DNA of 64,000 bases, taken from assembly GCA_959347315.1 (NCBI GenBank), contig OY365817.1:28504447-28568446 (forward strand), given 5' to 3'. The notes under the pieces are model-generated. The model ran no database searches. It was not told the DNA's origin and saw nothing but the letters and a program-made list of their open reading frames with translations. Each line of letters opens with the position of its first letter. The first letter of the stretch is position 1. Below, one piece after another: positions 29,305-39,464 of the stretch. Made by a program: the position numbers and the translations under genes. This DNA is from Bimastos eiseni (Eukaryota > Annelida > Clitellata > Crassiclitellata > Lumbricidae).

Positions 29305-29412
29305 TGGTGGTGGTGGTGGTGGTGGTGGTGGTGGTGGTGGTGTGGGTGAGTGGTGGTGGTGGTGTGGGTAGTGGTGGTGGTGGTGTGGGTAGTGGTGGTG
29401 GTGGTGTGTCTG
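29305..29412. repeat. (GGT)n microsatellite
   Basis: About 13 pure GGT units, then four broken ggtggtggtgtgggta blocks. Low-complexity Gly and His frames result. Confidence 0.95.
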
Positions 29413-29467
29413 GCCATGTGTTGTGTGTTTAATGGTTTCCGTCATCGAGCGATGGAAAGCAACGTTT

Positions 29468-29690
29468 GATGAATGGCTCCGTTGATTGGTCGACTGTTCA
29501 ACGTCGAATCTTCCTCAGCCGTAAAAGAAGAAGAAGAAGAGGTAGACGACGGAGAGGAGGAGGAGGATGAAGGCATATCTTCCCTCTTCAGCTCCAAATT
29601 GATACCTGAGGAGTATCCGAAACGAACTCGACAGACCGCTGGACCTGCATTCCATACACACCTATAACCAGCATTTTACCGAACTCTCGC
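29468..29690. other. Intergenic, small acidic open frame not called
   Basis: A 64-codon open frame with a GAA/GAG run (29520-29570) has no domain or splice support. Confidence 0.4.
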
Positions 29691-29691
29691 A

Positions 29692-29754
29692 TATATATAT
29701 ATATATATATATATTCATGTTCGCGTTTGATATGCATGTGTACATATAAACGAG

Positions 29755-29850
<96 letters not shown>
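29692..29850. repeat. (TA)n and (GT)n microsatellites
   Basis: Several (TA)n runs of 20-30 bases and a (TG)n run at 29818-29847. Confidence 0.9.
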
Positions 29851-29884
29851 GTGGGTATATATATGTAAATATATTACGTAATAA

Positions 29885-29940
29885 TGTAATGTAATGTACA
29901 GGTGCAGTTTTATATAGCGCCACTCAAATCATCCTAATCA
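29885..29940 (-). repeat. Non-LTR retrotransposon 3' tail, inverted
   Basis: taatgtaatgtaatgtaca is a (TAATG)n-like terminus, followed by tttatatagcgccactcaaa, as at 43592. Confidence 0.6.
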
Positions 29941-30021
29941 TAACTCTTGTACGTATGTATTTATGTTGACCTTTTGTCTGTATGTATGCATACGTTTGTT
30001 TCCATGTATTTGGGATCGTGT

Positions 30022-30690
30022 TCCCGCCTAGACTACTGCGACTCACTTCAAATTGGCATCGAGACACAGCGTCTTTTCCCCTTTAATCGGTCTTAAATGC
30101 TTCAGTTAGGCCTAGGACCCCGGGATATAAAGGCCTATCATGGAGTCGCACGGAGGTTCATAGCCCGATTTACTTGGTGCGTACATACCTCTGCATATAT
30201 AGGACTACTTGAAGTCTTGCGCACGGAGGTTCATAGCCCGATTTACTTGGTGCGTACATACCTCTGCATATATAGGACTACTTGAAGTCTTGCGCTGGCT
30301 TCCTGTCACTGCGCGAATCCTCTGCAAGATATCTTTCTAGTTTCTAGCCTAGCTGAGCAGTGCCTCTATAGATATATCTCTCTGACTATTTCTGAAAGCC
30401 ATTATCTGCAACTTCATCTCGTTCTTTGCGCTCTAGGCCTATTTATCGTCTTGATAATTTTGTTCCCAGGACTAACACTGCCTTGGCCCAACACCGGTCG
30501 TTTCCTCTTGTGGGTCCATGTACCTGGAATAACCTTATTCCAGCATTAAGGACTAAACTATTGACTGGATTCTCTCCATCGACTTCTAGCTCTTTAAAGG
30601 CGTTCCTATTTCCTCCGAGGTTTCCGTGCTGGGAGCACCTCTGAATAGTTATTCTGTTATTCTAAAGATACGATACGATTCAAATATATG
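30022..30690 (+). pseudogene. Non-LTR retrotransposon ORF2 end and 3' tail
   Basis: SRLDYCDSLQIG at 30022 is the conserved 'LDYCNxLL' block. EVLRWLPVTAR-like sequence follows near 30280. From about 30470 an open stretch reads RSFPLVGPCTWNNLIPALR and ends PCWEHL before a stop at 30642-30644. The 3' tail gagcacctctgaatagttat and then gatacgatacgattc closes the element. Internal breaks and a 73-bp tandem duplication show it is dead. Clade CR1/L2 or Jockey is inferred from block order. Confidence 0.8.
30148..30293 (+). repeat. Perfect 73-bp tandem duplication
   Basis: gcacggaggttcatagcccg begins at 30148 and again at 30221. The two units appear identical. It lies within the reverse-transcriptase relic. 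Confidence 0.9.
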
Positions 30691-30714
30691 TGTGCAATTC
30701 AATGTTTTCGAATG

Positions 30715-31130
30715 TGATTTTAGCTGAACGCACAAAGGCGACGACATCAATGGATGGAGAAACGCACGGCTTCGTGAGCCCAACGGAATGCAGCATAACG
30801 CAGTCAACAATGTGGACTTTCCGAACAGGCTGTATCCCTGTGTTTTGACGATTCCATCGAGCGCCAGAGGGAGGCACGAAGGCGTTGACGGCGAGTGCCG
30901 GGAGGATGTCCAGCTTTCTTCAGACGGTCTATTAGCGCCCTCTGTTTCCAAGTGTTTCCTTCGACGGCCCTCCTATTCGCAAAAACAATTACGAATATTT
31001 ATCTAATCATCTTCGACGCCTATCAACACGATTCCTCCTTCCCCTTCCAGCCCTCTCGCTCTGGTCTCGCGAGATTTCGTCCGATTGGTGCGCTGGGCTC
31101 GTTCTTCTCTGATGCTAAGATAACGGAGTG
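30715..31130. other. Intergenic, CpG-richer mixed sequence
   Basis: No gene is recognisable. A CTCF-like string (cagagggcgct on the minus strand) lies near 30934-30945. Confidence 0.4.
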
Positions 31131-31374
31131 AAATGGTTTTCAATGACGGACGGTTTATTAAACACTCTGTCTAAACAAACTCAGGTAGTAGATCACAAGG
31201 AAGATATTATTATTTCAATATATTATATGATCTCTTGCATACACGATGTGTATACAGAAAAACATCAGTGCAGATATCATAAGGCTGAAGATGTTATAAC
31301 GACTAATATTAATCGATAAATCGTCAATAATTTTATTCGCATTTACTAAAGAATTTTTATTTCATTTCTCGGTA

Positions 31375-31570
31375 GATCTGCCGACTGAAATTTCGGACCC
31401 TACATAGAGGAATTTCGGGTCTCTAGGCAGAGGAATTAAGGACCCCATATGTAGAGAAGCTTCGGGCTCCATTACCTGAGATACTACGAGCCCCTAGGCC
31501 GAGAAACTCCGGGGCCATTGGCAGAGAAATTCCGGGACTCTGGGCAAAGAAATTGAGGATCCATAGACAG
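31375..31570 (+). repeat. 23-bp minisatellite
   Basis: About eight imperfect units of 23-24 bp such as gaatttcgggtctctaggca followed by gag. The array runs into the right arm of the 70-bp inverted repeat. Confidence 0.85.
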
Positions 31571-31613
31571 GTCAGTCACGGACTAAACTGCTGTAGTTAG
31601 TGTCAGTATCGTA
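31544..31613 (-). repeat. 70-bp perfect inverted repeat, right arm
   Basis: Begins gcaaagaaattgaggatcca and ends gtcagtatcgta. It is the exact complement of 28828-28897, 2.65 kb away. Confidence 0.95.
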
Positions 31614-31775
31614 CCTGTAGATCTACATAGCGCCTATCACAGAATAACTATTCAAGGGCGCTCTCAGCAGTCAGCACGGAGACCTCGGGGAAAAGAAACG
31701 TCTTAAAACGTGAGAAGCCGATGGAGAGAAGCCAGTCGTTAGTGATGGAGGAAGGTCATTCCAGCTAGTTATCAG
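31605..31775 (-). pseudogene. Reverse transcriptase C-terminus and tail, inverted
   Basis: On the minus strand it reads SWNDLPPSLTTGFSPSASHV, then FFSPRSPC and a stop, followed by a gagcgcccttgaatagttat tail. It is homologous to the end of the element at 30022. Confidence 0.7.
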
Positions 31776-31779
31776 TAAT

Positions 31780-32210
31780 ACTATATTTAACAAGGCACAA
31801 ATCATGAACTTCTGCAGCGCTATAGTCGTCTAGTCTGTCGTTAACATATTTAAATAACATCATATACTATATTTTTGTAGTATACGGTTGAGCTAATCGT
31901 GTCATGTCTTCTAACTTCTATGCACAACTTAAACAATGGTTACATGCAATATGGAGTTGTGTACAACATCAATAGTAAATTTAGCACATAGCTCTAAATA
32001 AGTCAACGCAATGCGTATCATTGGTTTTTCAGTAGGTTACCTGAATTTCACGCTTGGAAGAATCATTATCATCCGTAAAAACAGGATATTTGCAATTTTT
32101 ATTGAATTTTACGCATAAAGTTCGCCGTTTCACGCTTCTTTGTAATTTTTTACAAGATAACTATATCTCTCTCCCTATATATATACAAATATATATCACA
32201 TAAATGCATA
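31780..32210. other. Intergenic, nothing recognised
   Basis: AT-rich sequence without repeat-family or coding signals. Confidence 0.5.
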
Positions 32211-32215
32211 GGCCA

Positions 32216-32263
32216 TACATACATACATACATACATACATACATACATACATACATACATACA

Positions 32264-32292
<29 letters not shown>
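32216..32292. repeat. (CATA)n microsatellite
   Basis: About 19 tetranucleotide units. Confidence 0.95.
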
Positions 32293-32294
<2 letters not shown>

Positions 32295-32419
32295 GCGTAA
32301 ATCACGCGTGTGCTACTATATCAAAGTTGTTTATAATCGTCAAATGCGGTGGATATATACTTATAAAGTAATACGAAAGATATATAGCAGGTGGAGGAAG
32401 AGTAGTAGGAGGAGGAGGA

Positions 32420-32580
32420 AGTGTTGGATTGTATACACAGAGGATGCTCTCTCCGGATGATCAGCAGCATAAACGATGCATCAATGGCAGATATTTTGGC
32501 TCCGGTCGCCAGATGGCGATTGATGGCGTTTTATGGCGGGAATCGTCCATCTGTATCCTGGGTGGTCCGCAACAAAGGAT
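32420..32580. other. Unique-looking high-complexity block, unassigned
   Basis: Balanced composition between simple repeats, with gatggcgattgatggcg-type strings. No coherent exon in any frame. It could be regulatory DNA, but nothing here proves it. Confidence 0.3.
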
Positions 32581-32639
32581 TTGTGTGTGTGTGGGGGGGT
32601 GGGTGCGTATGCAACCTGTATCATACGAACATTGCATTG

Positions 32640-32990
32640 CATTGCATATGATGTGTGTATATGTATGTGTGTATATGTATGTGTGTATGACGTGTGTGTG
32701 TGTATGTATGTATGTATCAATGTTTGTGTATGTAGGTGTGTAAGTATGTACACACAACTAATAGTACTATGGCTGCTACTACTACTAATACAGATGCTTC
32801 TACAGCTATTACTGCTGCTACTACTACGACTACTTCCCCCACTACTACTACTGCTGATAACTATAGCAATATTAAAAATAATAATAGCAGTAACAGTAAT
32901 AATATAATAATTGATAAAAATAGTTATGATAATAGCAAAAACAATGATAACTGTAATAATAAAAAATACGTTTCCTGCTCTCACTAAACC
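32640..32990. repeat. TGTA/TGTG and ACT/AAT simple repeats
   Basis: gtgtatatgtatgtgtg units to 32750, then tactactacta and aataataat runs. Confidence 0.85.
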
Positions 32991-34035
32991 TGGTTTGAAC
33001 AGCTCACAAGAAACGTTTTGTTTAGATAATTCCATTTTATCTGTAGAAGATAAATCTCAACGCTATCTGCTCTATTAACATCATCTGTAAGGAGATGTTC
33101 ATCGGCATTTGTAAACAACGATCCTATCAGTTGACCTGTGACACAAATGAAGAAATTTATTGGCCAGATGTCGCTAGGCTCTCCTCACAAACGATGTCCA
33201 GAACTGACGTTGAAAATGTATCTGTGCGCCAACTTTAATTTAGACATTGGCGACGTCACTTTTGTCTGGGACCGGTATGTACAGTGTGGGTGGAAAAAAT
33301 ATCATCGAAAGAAATTGAATTATATCTAAGGTTTATATGTAATTACATTGATGATGATAATGATGACGATGATAATATAGTCATTTTAAGTTTTAACTAA
33401 GCATTGCTCAGGAAATAAATATTGGCCTATTCACCAGCATAAATTTATCTGTTGCTACACAAATGGTAGATGGTTCATTAGTGAAATAGCAGATGTATCC
33501 CTACACTTAATAATTCATTATGAAAAACTCCTAGAAAAGGCTTAAGAGAATTGAGAGAACGACTTGAAAAAATTCACTTTCTTGTGTTTATATTTAGGGC
33601 TTCAATACTTGATGCCTATTTTAGACCTAGGTGTAAGTAAGTAGATAAGTATTTTATTGAAACGCCTGCAAGCGAACTGCGGGAACATCAAATATGTACA
33701 ATGAATGAAAGTACAATTACAAAATGATCAAAATAAGCAATTACGAAACAAAGTAACGTTCTTGAGTTGTGAGAGAGTAACAGAGAATTAAAGGACAAGC
33801 AATCGGAATTACGATACGAATAGAACGGGTGATATGAATATTAGTTTTGATGGGAATCTTTTCAAGGTTCTTAACGTTTGGTGGAATCTCCTATATACTC
33901 GGCCACTTATTCAGCGCATAATAGGAACGAACATATTTGCATAATGTATGAATGATTTTTACATACTAAATTTATTTGCTTTTAACGTCCTTTGAGTTGC
34001 GAGAGAATAAATCTCTTTCCAAGTTCAATCTTTTC
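32991..34035. other. Intergenic, nothing recognised
   Basis: AT-rich sequence; short frames only, none with splice or domain support. Confidence 0.5.
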
Positions 34036-34037
34036 AG

Positions 34038-34101
34038 TATATATATATATATTTACATGCAAATATATATATATATATATTCAGTATTATATATATATTT
34101 A

Positions 34102-34136
<35 letters not shown>
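34038..34136. repeat. (TA)n microsatellites
   Basis: Three (TA)n runs separated by ttcag/tttag spacers. Confidence 0.95.
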
Positions 34137-34139
<3 letters not shown>

Positions 34140-34682
34140 GTGTGTTGGTGTATGCGCGTAAGGTGGCTGCTGATGTTGGTGTCATCTTTCAGTCTTTCAG
34201 AGGAGAGATGAAGATGGAGACGTCTGCCTCCGCCGCCGTATAGCATCGTGTGTGATGCGGTAGCGATGGCAGCATCTTCCATAAGCATCCGCATCATAGA
34301 GAGAGAGGCTCGGCTGCTGATGTTGCGCAGAGCCACTCGGTCGGTGCCAATGTGAGGAGGGAGGGAGGAGGGCGAGAGCGACGATGGATGGAAGCCAATT
34401 AACAGGTTAAACGACCTGTATGCCAGCATCAGCAACAAATTTATACGGAGATACTTACGCGTCTATTATATACACACAGAGTTACATCTGCCCCTGCAAC
34501 TGATCGTGGCTGAGGGTTTTACCCTCCCCATGGCAAAGATCAAACTCAGTTGTGATAAAAACGGCCTTAGACATTAACAAAGCTTTCAAGGACCTTTGGG
34601 GTTCCACGGGTGAAACGTTAACTCTGGAACAGATGCAATACTGAAGGATCAGCATCGACTTATGCCTAGCAGTATTGTATCA

Positions 34683-34760
34683 CATTGTATTTATATATTT
34701 ATATAGCGCCTCTCAAGGTTAGCTTAATCAGAGGCGCTCGCAGTGAGAAAGACCCTGCGA
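34683..34760 (-). repeat. Non-LTR retrotransposon 3' tail, inverted
   Basis: tttatatagcgcctctcaag, then atcagaggcgctcgcagtg. Confidence 0.65.
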
Positions 34761-35207
34761 GATAAAAATGTATTAAGAATACTGGCAGAGACAGAAAGCA
34801 CTCCGGTTAAAATCAAAGAGAGAATAGGAGATAAGATTTCATTAAACAAAATTAAACATGTACTTCTTAAGCTTCAAACGAAAACCATTTGAATTGAGGA
34901 AAAGATTGAACATTTTAGATTTTAAAGATAAATTTTAAAAATATGAGTGATCCTGGTTTAACAAGTCTAAAAACGGTCATCGCCGTGTGGAACAGGCAAG
35001 GAGGACGAATCCAGTCTTAACCAAGGACTAAGACGGTTTTTTTTACCATAGCACATAAACGACTCCCAACCGTAAAAACGTTCTTACCAGGTTTGATCTG
35101 TACTCCATCCTAGCTGAGTTCAATTTTATTAACAATCGCTAACCTCTGCTCCACACCCTCAGTGGGTGGCTAGCAACTCCCCTTAGGTGGTAAAGGGCAT
35201 TTTTAAT

Positions 35208-35492
35208 AGAGACAAAGACAGGGATAGACACAGAGCGGACACAAGCGAGACAGGCAGACAAAGAGAGATAGACAGAGAGACAGACTGATTGGTAAATCCG
35301 GCCTTGTGCTTCTCATGGCTGCAGACGGGCATACATACTGACAAAAAGACAGATACAAATTCACAGAAACGTTAAAAGAGAGACAGAGGGATAGTGGGAC
35401 AAAAACGAGTCGGACAGACAGAAAGACACAGACACAAACAGAGATGTAGGCAGATATACATAGAGAGCGGAACAGACAATAATAGAGAGAGA
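35208..35492. repeat. AGACAGAG-type purine-rich simple repeats
   Basis: Loose gagagacagacagag runs with interruptions. Confidence 0.8.
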
Positions 35493-35499
35493 GTGAGTC

Positions 35500-37325
35500 A
35501 GCCAGTGCTCCCTATGACTGCGTCCATTCACCCATATATGTGTTCCATCTAACTAGGTGCAGAGCGATCGCTTACCTCCGACCGATCATAGATCTTAATT
35601 ACCCCCAGCGATTGCCCTTAATTACCCTCGCAGTAGTAGCATATTCACAGGTATATCCGATCTCCACAACACAAGAGAAGCACTCACGTGAGTGGCATCG
35701 TTTATCGTCGCATTAACTCTTCTCACGCCTTCATCTCCTTTGCCTCTGAATCAGGCACAAATGCCGTCGATGATGCCTTTGCTATCAGACCACTTTGCCG
35801 CAGCTTACCACCTGGTCATAAATTACCACTTGGGCATCAGTTACTACTTGGGCATCAGTTGTACCACTTGGCAATCTCCAGCCATTAACTGCGTACATCA
35901 GACGAGGTATTTTCAATGTTGGATCACCGACGAAAAGTAGCCGACCACACACGCTCACATGATAGTCATGGACTATTGTGATTATTATTATTAAAGTGAT
36001 TCACAAACACATGGTCAAAATAGATAATTCAAGATAGAAATCAAAGCATCCTCCAAGTTTGTTAGACCTATTAATAGCATTATTGAGACTTCGGCTTCTA
36101 ATTCCGATCGGAAGGCGATGCTTACGGACTGCCTTGCTTTGCCCAATATCAGTAAATTGACATTAACTGTAGAAGTTAATGATTATGTCTAAAGTGCGTT
36201 CTCGTACAAATGTATTTAATTTTGAAATAAATCAAATCTTACTGTAATTTGACAACACATGTGAAATTCTAACAATTGGTGAGTTTGAAGTACTTTGAAC
36301 TTTACACATTTCAGTTGGTTTAAAGTATTGAAACTATCCAGTAATAAAATAAAGATCATTCGATTCGTGAATGTCGATTGTTCTTGTCTTAAGACTTCAA
36401 CACTCGTTACGCACTGAAAACTCTACAAACTTCAAGCCTTTGCAGTTCCTGCATCAACAGCAGACTTCATTGTTGTGTGAGTCGGTACAGCTTGTATATT
36501 TGTTTCACCCGATTGGAGAAGAAACTGGTTCTTCCTTTTCAATGGTAATAATTCGGCTGAATTATACGAACAGCCTCACTTCCCTCTCGGCCACACTCAA
36601 TTTCTGAATTATCCCTCTATCTTGCTAGTAATCGTCAATCTAGATCCATATCTGTGGTGGAAATGCATTATAAAGAGAATAACAAATCTTGAGGTGTTAC
36701 CTTAGTGTCAGTTTGCACTGCATTGCAACATCACTTACTCACCATATGGGCAAGTCCCCTCCTTCAAAATTGCAGCATCACCTCTCACCTATCTTCCATC
36801 TTTCCTCAAACTTTGCAGTAACTCTGTCGACAATCTTCAATTTAGATGTTAGAGGAAGTTCATCTGAGAACATTGCCAAACCAGAAGCCTCATCTGAAAG
36901 GTGTCACAAGTTGCTTTCTGGGTCCTTCCTGTCAAAACGCAGATCACACGATCAATTGACAAACTTTTCCTAGATCTACCGTAAGTCACAGATCTTGTCC
37001 AGGAGTTTCAAAACAAATTAGGCGTTTTGTACAATTCTTTATATAAATAAGGACAAAACATTGCAAACATCAATAAATGTGAGTTTCTTTCATTTTCGTT
37101 AGATAAAGTCAGGTCTACATGTAATCACGTTGTGGCAAATGTTGGACCAAGTATATTATGGCATCAAATTTAACGGCGAATGTTATCATATGGTGAAGTT
37201 TAGCAACGCCAGCGATTGGAATAAAAAGCTGACATTTTCCTTCAAGAAATATACTATAATTGACAGTTGTAATAAGCTGAGAGCGTGCCCTCCATTCAAG
37301 CATGAAATTAATTTTTTGGCAACTA
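35500..37325. other. Intergenic, nothing recognised
   Basis: Mostly AT-rich; small frames at 35690-35940 and 36371-36970 show no domains. Confidence 0.5.
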
Positions 37326-37329
37326 TACT

Positions 37330-37755
37330 GCAATTGACACTGTCCATTTACACCGACCATTGACACGTTCCATTGACACCCTCTTTCGACATCAATTTTT
37401 GACACCCTCCATTGACCCCTTCTTTCAACGACCTCTTTCGACAGCTTCTTTTGACAGCCTCTTTTGACCCTCTCCATTGACACCCTTTTTTGACACCCTC
37501 CATAGACACCCTCTTTTGACATCCTCTTTGACACCACCCATTGACATCCTCTTTTGACATCCTCTTTTGACAATCTCTATTGACATCATCTTTTAGCGCT
37601 GTATTTTGTCATCCCATGCATTGACACCCCTTTTGACAACCTCCGTTGATTGGCTTCATTGACAGCCTCTGCTGCCCACATCATTTACTCCATCTTTTGA
37701 CACCTTCCATTGACACCCTCCATTTACACCCTGTTTTGACTCCCCATTTGACACA
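37330..37755 (+). repeat. Degenerate 18-bp minisatellite
   Basis: More than 20 imperfect units of the ccattgacaccctcttttga type. The minus-strand frames with repeating Gly-Cys-Gln (KRGCQ, NGGCQ) are repeat artefacts. Confidence 0.85.
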
Positions 37756-37827
37756 CTCTGCTGGCACCCTCTTTATCGCCATCCTTCAATTTCTTATATC
37801 TCTAGAATATGTTAATGCTGCACATAA

Positions 37828-37892
37828 TGTCTCTCCATCTGTCTCTCCATCCGTCTGTCCGTCTGTCCGTCTGTCTGTCCGTCTGTTCGTCC
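37828..37892. repeat. CTGT/CCGT microsatellite
   Basis: gtctgtccgtctgtccgtct units. A second short block lies at 38045-38105. Confidence 0.9.
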
Positions 37893-38196
37893 TGAGTACA
37901 TTTCATGTTTCATGTCTACGATGTAATTCTACACGAACATAATCCTACATTAGACGATGTAACTACAATGTGCGCAGTGGAAAGATGGATATCTCTTTCA
38001 TTATATTATTATCGTCTGGTTTATCTCCGCTGTTTTCCACCAGACCGTCTGTCTGTCTGTCTATCTGCATGTCTGTCTGTCAGTCTCACTGTCACTCTCA
38101 GTCTGTGTATCCTTCTTTGACTGTCTCTATAGTTTTCATCGTCCTCGTCACTCCATCTGCTCTCTGGACCTCTTCTTAATCCCTTCCCTGATATAC

Positions 38197-38530
38197 AAGC
38201 ATACATACATGCAAACATACATACATACATGCATACATACATACATACATGCAAACATACATACATACATACATACAAACATACATACATACAAACATAC
38301 ATACATACATGCATACATACATACATACATGCAAACATACATACATACATACATACAAACATACATACATACAAACATACATACATACATGCATACATAC
38401 ATACATGCAAACATACATACATACATACATACAAACATACATACATACAAACATACATGCATACATACATACATACATGCATACATACATACATACATGC
38501 ATACATACATGCATACATACATGCATACAA
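38197..38530. repeat. CATA/CATG/CAAA tetranucleotide array
   Basis: About 83 tetranucleotides with higher-order blocks (catacatacatgcaaacata). All frames stay open, giving Met/Tyr/Val/Cys or His/Thr/Tyr/Ile strings that are not proteins. Confidence 0.95.
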
Positions 38531-38559
38531 TATATATATAATATATATATGTAAGTATG

Positions 38560-39460
38560 TATTTGTATCAATATATGAAAGAGTGTACGGTGCGTATAGT
38601 TTGGTGTGTTTTATGTCATAGTTTGTCCTGTCAAGGGGATTATAATACATCGCGCATCCATCCGATGTATAACCTGGGCGCTTACATTCCGATTCCTTCC
38701 TTCTCTCACTCTCCGAAGATCTTCCCGCATCTCCAGCCTCAGCAACTGATGCCATTGGTCGCCTCTACAGGATGCTGCTGGCTGCTGGCTGCTTGCGTCT
38801 CGAAGGCGCCAAACACCTTGAAGCGGTGGCTGCTGTAACCTCATCTTCGCCCTGAGAAGAGCTCTCGCTTCATGCAAAGTTGCAGACACCTGTGTGTGTT
38901 GGCTTTGGTAGGGAATGTATACATGCGTTGAACAATGCCTTCGGGTTTACAACTTGAGTCTCGTTGCGTGAAAGTTTGCTTCCGCGGATTAATATAACGT
39001 AGTTCGGAATTCGGAGATTCATAATTTCTTATGGATTTGACTGGCGGAGGAGTTTAATGACTTTAGAATGGTATGAGAAATTCTATCATAGGTTTCGTTG
39101 TGATGATCTGCCATGCAAGAAAAATGTCTTCACGAGGGTTTGCGAATTGATTCCGATGTCTCCTCTGGTCTATCTTTATTTGTCTTTGGCAACCGAACCC
39201 GCATCTCCTGTGATCATATCTGGAGAGTCCTTTGACACGACCATCCGCTCGTGAATAACCTTGTGCCCTGCGATGAGATTCAAGTAACACACGAGTGAGG
39301 AATCGTTGTGGCTTTCGCTATGGTTCGTCCCGAAGCGACCGTCGATTTGTGATTACGGTGATAGATAAGTTGTAGAATTATATTAGTTCAAAGGATTTGG
39401 TTATTCAGTGAAACCACAGAATCGGAATCATTTGATTGAAATTGATCAATAAGAAACCGA
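38560..39460. other. Upstream region of the TLX gene
   Basis: Less repetitive than its surroundings, and 38690-38890 is comparatively GC-rich. It is a plausible place for the promoter and 5' UTR by position only. A weak (GATTAC)-type non-LTR tail resemblance occurs at 39225-39360. Confidence 0.35.
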
Positions 39461-39464
39461 TTAG

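Noticed and set aside
29473..29667. 64-codon acidic frame
   Set aside because: The Glu run comes from a short GAA/GAG repeat; there is no conserved partner or splice evidence.
38021..38621. Long frames of Met-Tyr-Val-Cys and His-Thr-Tyr-Ile repeats
   Set aside because: Translation of the CATA/CATG tetranucleotide array; every frame is open, with no domain.
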